The translations under genes and the position numbers were made by a program. Positions 54,032-62,379 of a DNA stretch of 64,000 nt are shown one piece after another. Within the stretch, counting starts at the first letter, position 1, and the number at the start of each line of letters is the position of its first letter. This DNA is from Flavobacteriales bacterium (lineage in GTDB: Bacteria; Bacteroidota; Bacteroidia; Flavobacteriales_E; Vicingaceae): the NCBI GenBank assembly GCA_020635815.1, contig JACJZB010000004.1, positions 124,001 through 188,000 of the forward strand, read 5' to 3'. The notes below the pieces were generated by a model. That model was not told the origin of the DNA, searched no databases, and saw only the letters and a program-made list of their open reading frames with translations.

Positions 54032-57000
54032 GCAACCTTTTTACTCCTAAGTTGGGGAGTATTTGCTCAAAATGTCCCAGAAAAGATAAACTACCAAGCA
54101 GTGGCTAGAAATTTAGCTGGAATTCCGTTAGTGAGCACGCCTATTATCGTTGTGTTTGATATTATTCAAGGCTCTCAAACTGGTCCATCTGTTTATTCAG
54201 AAACACATGTCGATACCACCAATCAGTTTGGGTTGTTTAACTTAGAAATAGGTGGAGGAACCACTTCTGGGAATTTTTCGACCATCAATTGGAGTTCGGG
54301 TTCTTATTACTTACGGGTTACTGTAAATGGCGATGTGATGCCTGCTACTCAGTTATTATCTGTTCCTTATGCGTTACATGCAAAAACAGCGACTAGTGGA
54401 GTGCCTGGTGCTGATGGTTACAACAGTTTATTAGATACATTAAGTGCTGGAGCAGTTTGTCCAAATGGTGGTTATCAAGTATTGATGGGATTAGACACCG
54501 ATGCAAGTGGAATTTTAGATGCCGGAGAGGTTACCAAAACCTTTATTGTTTGTAATGGAGCTGATGGGGCTACTGGTCCAGCAGGAGCAAATGGGACGAC
54601 ATATTTTGCAGGAAATGGAATTAGTTTGTCAAATGATACGATTACAAATTTAGGAGACGCTGATAATGACTCATCAAATGAGTTGATTACATTAACCAAC
54701 CTTAATGGTAATATTATTGAAATTACTGAAAGCGGTACACTACATTCAATTGATTTAACATCAGTTTTAGGAGCAAGTTATACACAGGGAGCAGGTATTT
54801 CTATAGTTGGAAATACTATTTCTGCTTCGGATACTTCAATAACTAATGAATTACAGACATTATCATTAAACATAGCACAAGACTCAATATTTATTTCTAG
54901 TGGTAACGGAATTCAATTACCAAATACTACAGGAGCAGATGATTGGGGAAATGATACAGTAAATGTAGCTGGAGGAAACATTATGGGTAGTGGAACAGTT
55001 TCTAACCCATTAATGGTAATTGATAATGATACATCAGCAACTAACGAATTTCAAGATTTATCGGTAAATGCTACAAATGGGAATGAAATTAATATATCAA
55101 ATGGAACTGGATTTTTCCTTTCTCAGGTACCACCATCAGCAACAAACCAAGTGCTTACTTGGAATGGGTCAAATTGGGTAGCTCAAAATCCAGGTTCTGG
55201 AGCAGATAATTGGGGGACTCAGTATGTTATAGCAGACGGAACCACAATAACAGGAACAGGAATAGCAGGAGATACATTGAGAGGTTTTGATGGAGATTAC
55301 AATAGCCTGTCAAATCAACCAACAATACCTACCAATACATCAGATTTAACAAATGATAGTGGTTTTATTACAAATCCAGACGATGCTGATTTTGATCCAA
55401 ATAATGAAATACAAAATTTAACTATTTCGGGGAATTATATTGGTGTATCAGGAGGCTTAGGAGATTCTATTTCTGCAGTGCAACCAGCTATAGGTGATTA
55501 TTTATATTGGAATGGAGTAAATTGGATCGGGCAATCAATAGCAGGAAATACTGATAATCAAAATTTGGGTAATGGAGGGAAATCCGGGAATGACCAAACT
55601 CTTGTAATACAGAATGGAACAGGAGTAACATTTAGTGTAGCAGATGGAGATTCTGTAGCTACAAATGAGTTGCAAACAATTTCTGCTTCAGGTGGAACCT
55701 CTCCACAGATTGACTTGTCAATTGGAGGAGGGAATGTTAAAATCTTAGGAACAGGAGGAACAACGGTAAATCAAGCAGGTAATGCAATAACGATTAATTC
55801 AACAACTGGCACAACATATACCGCTGGTACAGGTATTGATATAACTACAGGTACCATTAGTAATACCTCTTTAAATACAGATGATCAGCAATTAACTTAT
55901 AATGCAGGAACTCAAACATTACAATTAACTACTACTACAACACCTAGTACAGTAACATTGGATGTAAATGATGCTGATGCTAGTACCACAAACGAATTAA
56001 TAACATCTTTTGGGGTAAATGGAGCTAATTTAGAAATTATTGAAGCAGGAACAACTCGAACAGTTCCATTATCCTCATTGAGTACTCCTGATAATGATTG
56101 GACAATAGTAGGAAGTACTATCTACAGATCAATAGGAAATGTTGGTGTGGGACAAAATATTGCAGGAAGTAATATAAAGTTTAGAGTATTAGCTGATGAT
56201 AGTGTTGGTGTTAGTGTAGAAAACAACAGTGCTTCTTATGCAGCTATTGATGCTAGGAATATGGGCGGAGGTTTAGCGGGTAAGTTTAGAGATGGAAATG
56301 TTCATATACAAAATAATTTAGGAATAGGTAATACTGCAGCTACACCAACATATAATTTACAAGTAGATGGAACTACATGGTCTAAAGGAATGAGATTAGG
56401 AATAACAGGAAGTGAGTATGATATGCCAAATACTAATGGGTTTTTAGGGCAAGTGTTAACTACAAATGCTTCAGGAAATGCGGAATGGCAAACACCAGCT
56501 ACCACAGCTACATATTGGGATGGTTCAGCAGGAGCTATTTACCCTACAACTTTGACAGATAATGTGGGAATCGGAACTTCAACCCCAGCTTTAGGTAGGA
56601 AATTAGAAGTAATAAATAATGATGTTGTTGCTAATAATATGGCTATACATGGACAATCAAGTGGAGCAAATGCAAGTAATATTGGGGTGCAAGGATATGC
56701 TTTAAATTCAACTTCACAAAATGTTGGTGTAAGTGGAATTGGACAGGGTAATACAGGAACTAATTATGGAGTCTCAGGAAGTGCAACAGGAGCAGCAACC
56801 ACAAATATGGGTGTTTATGGAAATGCTTCTGGAGGTACCAATAATTATGCAGGTTATTTTAGTGGGGGGAATGTTTATGTTTCTAACAATTTAGGAGTGG
56901 GCATATCTTCCCCAACACATAAATTAGATGTACAATCTAATTCTTTTGAATTGCTTAAACTTACAACTACTGGAGCTAATAGCAATGTAAATGTAGATAT

Positions 57001-57805
57001 AAATACCACTGGTTCCGGTGCTGCTCAGTTTACTGTTACTGGAGGTACTGGTGGTTTTTCTTTTGTTACCGATGGTACTTGGCCAACTTCTGCCATGAAT
57101 ATTATTGATAACGGCAATGTTGGTATTGGAACAACCAATCCATCATTATTTAAACTACACGTTGAAAGTTCAACGAACAGAAGATCTGGTTATTTCTTTA
57201 ATAATTTAAGTGCTGCAAATATTGTTAACAACGAAATTATGGGTATTTATGGTGGAGCTATGGGTACAGGAGCTTCCGATAAAATCGGAGGATTTTTTGA
57301 AACTTCTGGTGGTTCTGGTATTAACTATGGAGTGTATGGACAAGCAATGGGAGGAGCCACTAACTGGGCTGGTTATTTTGCAGGAGGGAATGTTTATATA
57401 CAAAATAATTTAGGGGTAGGGGTTACATCTCCTTCCTCAAAATTAGATGTTAATGGGACAATTAATATTAGTAATAATGCAGGAGAAATAAATAATTCAG
57501 TTAAAACGGGTGCTGCTAATTTATTACCTATAGCATATGGAAATATAGCTCAAGATGCTAATATAAATGCCTCAACAGGGAATTTCAGTGTTATATGGAA
57601 TGCTACTAATTTATGGTATGAAATAACTATTATAGGTGAAGCATTTAATTTTTCAAATTATATTGTTAATGTAACAAGAATTAGTGGAATATCAGGAGTT
57701 ACTGAAGCAACATCTAGTCTTGGAGGTAAATTAATAGTAGTGTTTAATGATCAAGGAGGAACCAAAGTACAGAATGCGTTTCAATTTGTAGTTTATAAAC
57801 CTTAA
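54008..57805 (+). CDS. Very large fibre protein
   Basis: 1265 residues from the ATG at 54008, which starts the signal peptide (MKNKLTLLATFLLLSWGVFAQ). The in-frame ATG at 53960 is a product of the 48-bp duplication. Parts: the shared N-terminal domain (KINYQAVARN ... TQLLSVPYALHAKT, about 25-135); a short Gly-rich linker; a long Asn/Thr/Gly-rich beta-repeat stalk; and a C-terminal half with repeated NNLGVG/NLGIG...KLDV strands typical of tail-fibre heads. Neither an S74 domain nor a T9SS tail is seen. Confidence 0.8.
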   Translation: MKNKLTLLATFLLLSWGVFAQNVPEKINYQAVARNLAGIPLVSTPIIVVFDIIQGSQTGPSVYSETHVDTTNQFGLFNLEIGGGTTSGNFSTINWSSGSYYLRVTVNGDVMPATQLLSVPYALHAKTATSGVPGADGYNSLLDTLSAGAVCPNGGYQVLMGLDTDASGILDAGEVTKTFIVCNGADGATGPAGANGTTYFAGNGISLSNDTITNLGDADNDSSNELITLTNLNGNIIEITESGTLHSIDLTSVLGASYTQGAGISIVGNTISASDTSITNELQTLSLNIAQDSIFISSGNGIQLPNTTGADDWGNDTVNVAGGNIMGSGTVSNPLMVIDNDTSATNEFQDLSVNATNGNEINISNGTGFFLSQVPPSATNQVLTWNGSNWVAQNPGSGADNWGTQYVIADGTTITGTGIAGDTLRGFDGDYNSLSNQPTIPTNTSDLTNDSGFITNPDDADFDPNNEIQNLTISGNYIGVSGGLGDSISAVQPAIGDYLYWNGVNWIGQSIAGNTDNQNLGNGGKSGNDQTLVIQNGTGVTFSVADGDSVATNELQTISASGGTSPQIDLSIGGGNVKILGTGGTTVNQAGNAITINSTTGTTYTAGTGIDITTGTISNTSLNTDDQQLTYNAGTQTLQLTTTTTPSTVTLDVNDADASTTNELITSFGVNGANLEIIEAGTTRTVPLSSLSTPDNDWTIVGSTIYRSIGNVGVGQNIAGSNIKFRVLADDSVGVSVENNSASYAAIDARNMGGGLAGKFRDGNVHIQNNLGIGNTAATPTYNLQVDGTTWSKGMRLGITGSEYDMPNTNGFLGQVLTTNASGNAEWQTPATTATYWDGSAGAIYPTTLTDNVGIGTSTPALGRKLEVINNDVVANNMAIHGQSSGANASNIGVQGYALNSTSQNVGVSGIGQGNTGTNYGVSGSATGAATTNMGVYGNASGGTNNYAGYFSGGNVYVSNNLGVGISSPTHKLDVQSNSFELLKLTTTGANSNVNVDINTTGSGAAQFTVTGGTGGFSFVTDGTWPTSAMNIIDNGNVGIGTTNPSLFKLHVESSTNRRSGYFFNNLSAANIVNNEIMGIYGGAMGTGASDKIGGFFETSGGSGINYGVYGQAMGGATNWAGYFAGGNVYIQNNLGVGVTSPSSKLDVNGTINISNNAGEINNSVKTGAANLLPIAYGNIAQDANINASTGNFSVIWNATNLWYEITIIGEAFNFSNYIVNVTRISGISGVTEATSSLGGKLIVVFNDQGGTKVQNAFQFVVYKP

Positions 57806-57826
57806 ATCAATTTTTATAATTTAGAA

Positions 57827-58297
57827 ATGAAGAAACTTCTATACATATTTATCTTGTTTGCATTTGGTGCAAATGCTCAAAGCATTAGTAATCAAGTTAT
57901 ATCTAGTTATGGGTTAAGTGCAGCCAATGGCTCTGCACAAACAGATATAACTATTGGAGAGCCAGTAATTGCAACAGTAAGCGATGGTAACAATACTTTA
58001 ACACAAGGGTTTCATCAAACCCTATTAGTAATTACTGCTGTATATGAAAATGAAACAGTTAATAATTATCAGTTTTATCCTAATCCGGTAAACGAAACCT
58101 TAAATTTTAGTTATACGAATAGTGAGCCTATTAATGTTCAGTTGTTTGATGTAGCAGGGAAGTTATTATTGAGTAAGCAAAATGTTGTAAATAACGAGCA
58201 AATCAACTTTAATGATAAACCCAAAGGAACATATATTATAAAAGTAACTGACAATAAAAACTACGAACTAAAAACAATAAAAGTGGTGAAGAATTAA
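57827..58297 (+). CDS. Short T9SS-secreted carrier-like protein
   Basis: 156 residues. Signal peptide MKKLLYIFILFAFGANAQ, then the shared module (ISNQVISSYGLSAANGSAQTD ... GEPVIATV ... TQGFHQT), then a type A tail (YQFYPNPVNETL ... IKVVKN). Nearly the same N-terminus as the broken gene at 59652. It follows the large fibre gene by 21 nt. Confidence 0.82.
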   Translation: MKKLLYIFILFAFGANAQSISNQVISSYGLSAANGSAQTDITIGEPVIATVSDGNNTLTQGFHQTLLVITAVYENETVNNYQFYPNPVNETLNFSYTNSEPINVQLFDVAGKLLLSKQNVVNNEQINFNDKPKGTYIIKVTDNKNYELKTIKVVKN

Positions 58298-58316
58298 AAA
58301 AAATCGCTCAACTTCG

Positions 58317-58334
58317 TTCCTGCTTAAGCAGGAA
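58317..58334. repeat. Perfect 18-bp palindromic repeat
   Basis: TTCCTGCTTAAGCAGGAA. A related hairpin follows at 58394-58411. Both belong to the TTCCTGC...GCAGGAA intergenic repeats seen in Bacteroidota. Confidence 0.7.
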
Positions 58335-58393
58335 ACCAGTAGTAAAAGAACAAAAATAAAATACAAAGAAATTAAAAATTGTAAAAATCTAGA

Positions 58394-58411
58394 TTCCTGC
58401 CTACGCAGGAA
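58394..58411. repeat. Palindromic repeat
   Basis: TTCCTGC-CTAC-GCAGGAA, partner of the palindrome at 58317; the two bound a ~60-bp A-rich spacer. Confidence 0.7.
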
Positions 58412-58437
58412 GGACAAAAAAAGTAATAAAGAAACCC

Positions 58438-59649
58438 ATGAAAAAACTAATCTTCACATTAGTACATTTACTAATTTTCACATTTGCATTTGCTCAAGCC
58501 CCACAAAGTTTCGAATATCAAGCAGTGGTACGTGATGCAAGCGGAAATTTATTGGTAAATCAAGCTGTTGGTATACAAATTACAATAAAACAAGGTAGTG
58601 CAACAGGTACTTCTGTTTATCAAGAAACGTTTAATGCAACTACTAATTTATATGGTTTGATTAATTTACAAATTGGTACAGGTACTACTGGTGATGATTT
58701 CACCACCATTAACTGGGCAAATGGCGCTTACTTTCTTGAAGTAGCCATTGATGTTACTGGTGGAACAACTTATTCAGTTATGGGAACTAGCCAATTATTA
58801 AGTGTACCTTATGCTTTACATGCTAAAACGGTAGAGGTTGATAATGTGGATGATGCTGATGCAGACCCAACCAACGAAATCGAACTGCCATCCTCTGCTA
58901 ATGTTGGCGATGTTTTAACTTGGGATGGTTCAAATTGGATTGCAAGCCCTAAAAATGAAGGTAAAACCTATTTAATCTTATCTGGAGATATTACTGATGC
59001 TGAAGCTGTAATAAAAATTGCTAACGAAGTTGGTCCAAACACTCAATTTGTAACTATTCAAAACACAACGAATTTAACAAGTGTTGATTTAAATGATGTG
59101 ACGGAGTTGGTAGACTTAATAATTTTTGATAATGAAAATTTAACTACTGTATTATGTCCAAATTTAACTACGATCTATAGAGATTTGTCTATAGGTAATA
59201 ATACAAATCTATCTACCTTAAATTTTTTAACTTTATCAAACATAGTTGGCTCCATTAATATTTCAAATAATCAATCTTTATTTTCATTATCATTTCAAAA
59301 CTTAGAAACTGTTCTAACAGGAGGGATTAATATTCATGATAATTATACATTGAATACTATTTCTTTCCCAAATTTAACTTCCACTACGGATATTAATCTT
59401 ACTTCTAATTATTTAGCAAGTTTATTAATTCCTTCAATATCAAAATTTAACAATTTTGATATTGGGTTCAATCAATTTCCTTCAATAGAAATTAATAATA
59501 TTTTATCTCATTTTGTTGCTATTATTCCAGCAATTACAGGAAAGTATATTAATTTAAGTGGGCAAACTCCACTTGCGCCTCCAACAGGACAAGGGGTTAC
59601 AGATAAAAATACTTTAACAACTAATGGCAATACTGTCTTAACGGATTGA
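58438..59649 (+). CDS. Secreted protein with fibre N-domain and LRR-like repeats
   Basis: 403 residues. Signal peptide (to FAQ), the shared N-terminal domain (SFEYQAVVRD ... SQLLSVPYALHAKT, about 22-130), then ~200 residues of irregular leucine-rich/receptor-L-like repeats (NLTSVDLNDVTELVDLIIFDN, NLTTVLCPNLTTI, SLSFQNLETV). Lacks a T9SS tail. The repeat part suggests ligand or protein binding. Confidence 0.75.
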   Translation: MKKLIFTLVHLLIFTFAFAQAPQSFEYQAVVRDASGNLLVNQAVGIQITIKQGSATGTSVYQETFNATTNLYGLINLQIGTGTTGDDFTTINWANGAYFLEVAIDVTGGTTYSVMGTSQLLSVPYALHAKTVEVDNVDDADADPTNEIELPSSANVGDVLTWDGSNWIASPKNEGKTYLILSGDITDAEAVIKIANEVGPNTQFVTIQNTTNLTSVDLNDVTELVDLIIFDNENLTTVLCPNLTTIYRDLSIGNNTNLSTLNFLTLSNIVGSINISNNQSLFSLSFQNLETVLTGGINIHDNYTLNTISFPNLTSTTDINLTSNYLASLLIPSISKFNNFDIGFNQFPSIEINNILSHFVAIIPAITGKYINLSGQTPLAPPTGQGVTDKNTLTTNGNTVLTD

Positions 59650-59651
59650 GC

Positions 59652-59846
59652 ATGAAAAAACTTTTATATATACTTTGTTTTATGTCACTTGGAGCAAATG
59701 CTCAAAGCATTAGCAATCAGGTTATTTCCAGTTATGGTTTAAGCACTAGTAATGGTACAACACAAACGGATGTAACCATTGGAGAACCGATTGTTGCTAC
59801 TATGACAGATGGAAATATCCCCTCAGCTATCGCGAGTTTAGCGTAG
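59652..59846 (+). pseudogene. T9SS carrier-like gene truncated by a REP element
   Basis: 64 residues. It matches the gene at 57827 from MKKLLYI through ISNQVISSYGLS and TIGEPIVATMTDGN, then at about 59817 runs into a REP hairpin (NIPSAIASLA, stop). The remaining half of the module and the whole T9SS tail are missing, and no continuation is found downstream. It could be exported but not sorted. Confidence 0.8.
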
Positions 59847-59862
59847 CGTAACTCGTGAGGAG
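59817..59862 (+). repeat. REP hairpin of the RAYT family
   Basis: ATCCCCTCAGCTATCGCGAGTT...AACTCGTGAGG. It matches the RAYT left ends at 12265 and 14838 in order and spacing, including the TTTAGCGTAGCGTAAC loop. It interrupts the gene at 59652; no RAYT gene is beside it. Confidence 0.8.
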
Positions 59863-59893
59863 AAAAAAAGAAATGAAAAAATGAAATAAAATA

Positions 59894-60076
59894 ATGAAAA
59901 TAACCTATACTACAAAAGAAGAAAGTAACCAATTGCAGCAGCAGGAGTTTTTAGCTTTAAGCCCTGTTGAGCGGTTTTATCGTTTTTTGATATTAATGGA
60001 AAAAAGTAAATGGTTAAATAATAAAAAACAAGAATCAAATAACAATTTTCAAATTGTTATTGAAACAAAAAAATAG
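59894..60076 (+). CDS. Small protein paired with a nucleotidyltransferase
   Basis: 60 residues, charged and helical (LQQQEFLALSPVERFYRFLILMEKSKW), no signal peptide or membrane helix. Its stop overlaps the next start by one base. Not a family I recognise; it could be the antitoxin or accessory half of a pair. Confidence 0.55.
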   Translation: MKITYTTKEESNQLQQQEFLALSPVERFYRFLILMEKSKWLNNKKQESNNNFQIVIETKK

Positions 60077-60549
60077 TGGAAAACAATTGGAAAGAAAATA
60101 TAGACACGTTTATTGAGTTAGCAACCAAACATCAGGTAAAAATGATAATGGTGGGAGGTGGAGCCGTTAATTTTCATGGTTACCAACGCCATTCGGCAGA
60201 TGTAGATTTTTGGATAGACACCACTGAAGATAATTTGAAAAAGTTGATAGCTGTTTTTAAAGACATGAATTATGAGATTGAAGATTTTCCAATGGAAATA
60301 AAAAACCAAGAACAAAATATATCGGTTAAATTTTCTCCAATGGATTTAAATTTGGAATTGATTACCCGATTTTCAGTAAACAAAACATTTGAGCAAGCTT
60401 ATAGTGATGCAGAACAAGTAGAAGTGAATAGCAACAAATTATTAAAATGGAAAGTACTATCTTATAATGATTTAATTACCAGTAAAATAAAAGCAAACCG
60501 ACCGAAAGACTTGTTAGACATTCAGCAGTTAAAAGAAATAAAAAAATGA
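60076..60549 (+). CDS. MNT-like nucleotidyltransferase
   Basis: 157 residues, GTG start at 60076 overlapping the stop of the small gene. The nucleotidyltransferase core is visible: MIMVGGGAVNFHGYQRHSADVDFWID, with the G-G turn and D-x-D metal pair. The C-terminal part (VLSYNDLITSKIKANRPKDLLDIQQL) matches AbiEii/DUF6036-like enzymes. Such enzymes modify RNA or protein and are often toxins. No signal peptide, unlike every other gene in this cluster. Its stop overlaps the next gene by 4 nt. Confidence 0.8.
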   Translation: MENNWKENIDTFIELATKHQVKMIMVGGGAVNFHGYQRHSADVDFWIDTTEDNLKKLIAVFKDMNYEIEDFPMEIKNQEQNISVKFSPMDLNLELITRFSVNKTFEQAYSDAEQVEVNSNKLLKWKVLSYNDLITSKIKANRPKDLLDIQQLKEIKK

Positions 60550-61286
60550 AAAAACTACTATACATACTAATTCTAACAACATTTGGAGCAAATGCCCAAA
60601 CAACTATTTCTCGCCAAGTAATTGGTAGCATGGGAGGTTACCAAGTTGGCACAACAATGAGCTTATCTTCTACTGTAGGAGAACCAGTTGTTCAAACCTT
60701 ATTTTCTGTTAATCAAATTTTAACTCAAGGGTTTCAACAACCAAATAACAATACAGATTCATTAGTTACTTATGAAGTAATTAACGAAAGCTGTAAAGGC
60801 GCTTCAAATGGGTCTATTTTTATTAATAATGTATTAGGCTGTTCGCCACAAGCAAATGGATTTTACAGTTTGCTAATTAAAAGTGTAGTTGATTCTTCAA
60901 TTCAGGAAGACCCAGCTCATTTACCAGCAGGTACTTATATGGTGAAAATTATTGGGTTAAATGGTTGTTTTTTCTTTAAAATAATAACAGTTGGGTTGGA
61001 TAGTGAGGAAGATTGTAAAATCAAATTTTATTCAGGAATTACTCCTAATGGAGATGGAAACAACGATATATGGATAGTTGATAATATTGAACAATTTCCG
61101 GAAAATGAGATTAAAGTGTTTAATAGGTGGGGAAATATAGTTTGGGAAGCAGCAGGCTATAATAATGATGATGTTGTTTGGGATGGTAAAAATAGTGGAG
61201 GAAATGACTTGCCGGATGGAACTTATTTCTATATGGCAACAATTGAAGGAGAAACATATAAAGGGTGGGTAGAAATAACAAGATAA
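60546..61286 (+). CDS. T9SS type B cargo protein
   Basis: 246 residues. Signal peptide MKKLLYILILTTFGANAQ, the shared module (ISRQVIGSMGGYQVG ... GEPVVQTL ... TQGFQQP), a Cys-containing middle domain (SCKGASNGSIFINNVLGC), and a gliding-motility-associated type B tail (FYSGITPNGDGNNDIWIVDNI ... WDGKNSGGNDLPDGTYFYMATI). Type B substrates usually need a cognate PorP/SprF, and one follows. Confidence 0.85.
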   Translation: MKKLLYILILTTFGANAQTTISRQVIGSMGGYQVGTTMSLSSTVGEPVVQTLFSVNQILTQGFQQPNNNTDSLVTYEVINESCKGASNGSIFINNVLGCSPQANGFYSLLIKSVVDSSIQEDPAHLPAGTYMVKIIGLNGCFFFKIITVGLDSEEDCKIKFYSGITPNGDGNNDIWIVDNIEQFPENEIKVFNRWGNIVWEAAGYNNDDVVWDGKNSGGNDLPDGTYFYMATIEGETYKGWVEITR

Positions 61287-61296
61287 AAGCCCCCTA

Positions 61297-61338
61297 AATC
61301 CCCCAAAGGGGGAGATTATTCCCCTCTAAGAAGAGGGG
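61297..61338. repeat. Two C-rich/G-rich hairpins
   Basis: CCCCC-AAA-GGGGG (61300-61312) and CCCCTCT-AAGA-AGAGGGG (61321-61338). The wording (CCCCCTAAATCCCCCAAAGG) is a common Bacteroidota intergenic repeat; it may also weaken readthrough to the PorP gene. Confidence 0.6.
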
Positions 61339-61449
61339 TTAGGGGTGTGTAAATGAAGATAAATTAGAGTAAAAGGATATTTAGCTGCTTTTTGTAAATC
61401 GCTAAAACGACAACAAAAAATTTGCTCAGTATGACAAAATAAAAAAAGA

Positions 61450-62373
61450 ATGAAAAGAATATTATTAATACTTACAGTACTAATTGGCATACAAGGTTTT
61501 GCACAGCAAGATCCTGTTTACAGTTTGTACATGTTCAATCCATTGGGTGTAAACCCAGGTTATGCTGGTAGCCGAGAAGTTTTAAGTGGAGTATTAATTC
61601 ACAGAAGTCAATGGGTAGGATTTGATGGAGCTCCTACAACTCAGGCATTTGCAGTAAATAGCCCTTTAAAAAATAAAAGCATGGGTGTTGGATTACAAAT
61701 AATTAATGATGCTATAGGACCAAAAAATGTGATTACAGCAACAGGTATTTATGCTTACCGATTAAAAATAGGTAATGGTAAGTTGGCGTTTGGATTAAAA
61801 GGAGGGATTCAGAATTATAGTTATGATTGGGCTAAAATTGAATACAAGGATGAACAAGATGAAATTCCAAACAATGCTGCAGGGAGCTTTATTATTCCAA
61901 CATTCGATTTTGGAGTTTATTACAATACACAAACTTTTTATGCGGGCATTGCATTAGATCATTTAAATCAAGCACAATATAAAGTTTCTTCATCTTTAAG
62001 CACAGAAGATAACCCTGCTAAAGTGTATTCTCATATCACTGCAACTGCAGGGAAAGCATTCACTTTAAATTCAAATTTAGTCCTTAAATCATCAATTTTA
62101 GCAAGAGGTGATGGGCAAGGAAATGGAAATATTGATTTAAACGGAAGTGTATTAATTAAACAAACATTTTTAGCAGGTTTGACAGTTACAACTCGAAGTA
62201 GTATTATTGTACTGGCAGAATTTAATATCAATAAAAATTTTAGAGTAGGTTATGCTTATGACCATAATTTTAGTGATTTAACTAAAACAACAGGGGCAGG
62301 ATCTCATGAAATATTTATTGGATATGACCTAAGTTTATTTAAATCAAAAGTAATTTCGCCAAGATATTTTTAG
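61450..62373 (+). CDS. PorP/SprF-family outer-membrane protein
   Basis: 307 residues. Signal peptide (to FAQ), then QQDPVYSLYMFNPLGVNPGYAGSREVLS, the family opening, and a predicted beta barrel to the end (NFRVGYAYDHNFSDL). Members pair with type B T9SS cargo and hold it at the cell surface; the cargo gene lies just upstream and a PorE-like gene starts 6 nt downstream. Confidence 0.92.
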   Translation: MKRILLILTVLIGIQGFAQQDPVYSLYMFNPLGVNPGYAGSREVLSGVLIHRSQWVGFDGAPTTQAFAVNSPLKNKSMGVGLQIINDAIGPKNVITATGIYAYRLKIGNGKLAFGLKGGIQNYSYDWAKIEYKDEQDEIPNNAAGSFIIPTFDFGVYYNTQTFYAGIALDHLNQAQYKVSSSLSTEDNPAKVYSHITATAGKAFTLNSNLVLKSSILARGDGQGNGNIDLNGSVLIKQTFLAGLTVTTRSSIIVLAEFNINKNFRVGYAYDHNFSDLTKTTGAGSHEIFIGYDLSLFKSKVISPRYF

Positions 62374-62379
62374 TGAAGA

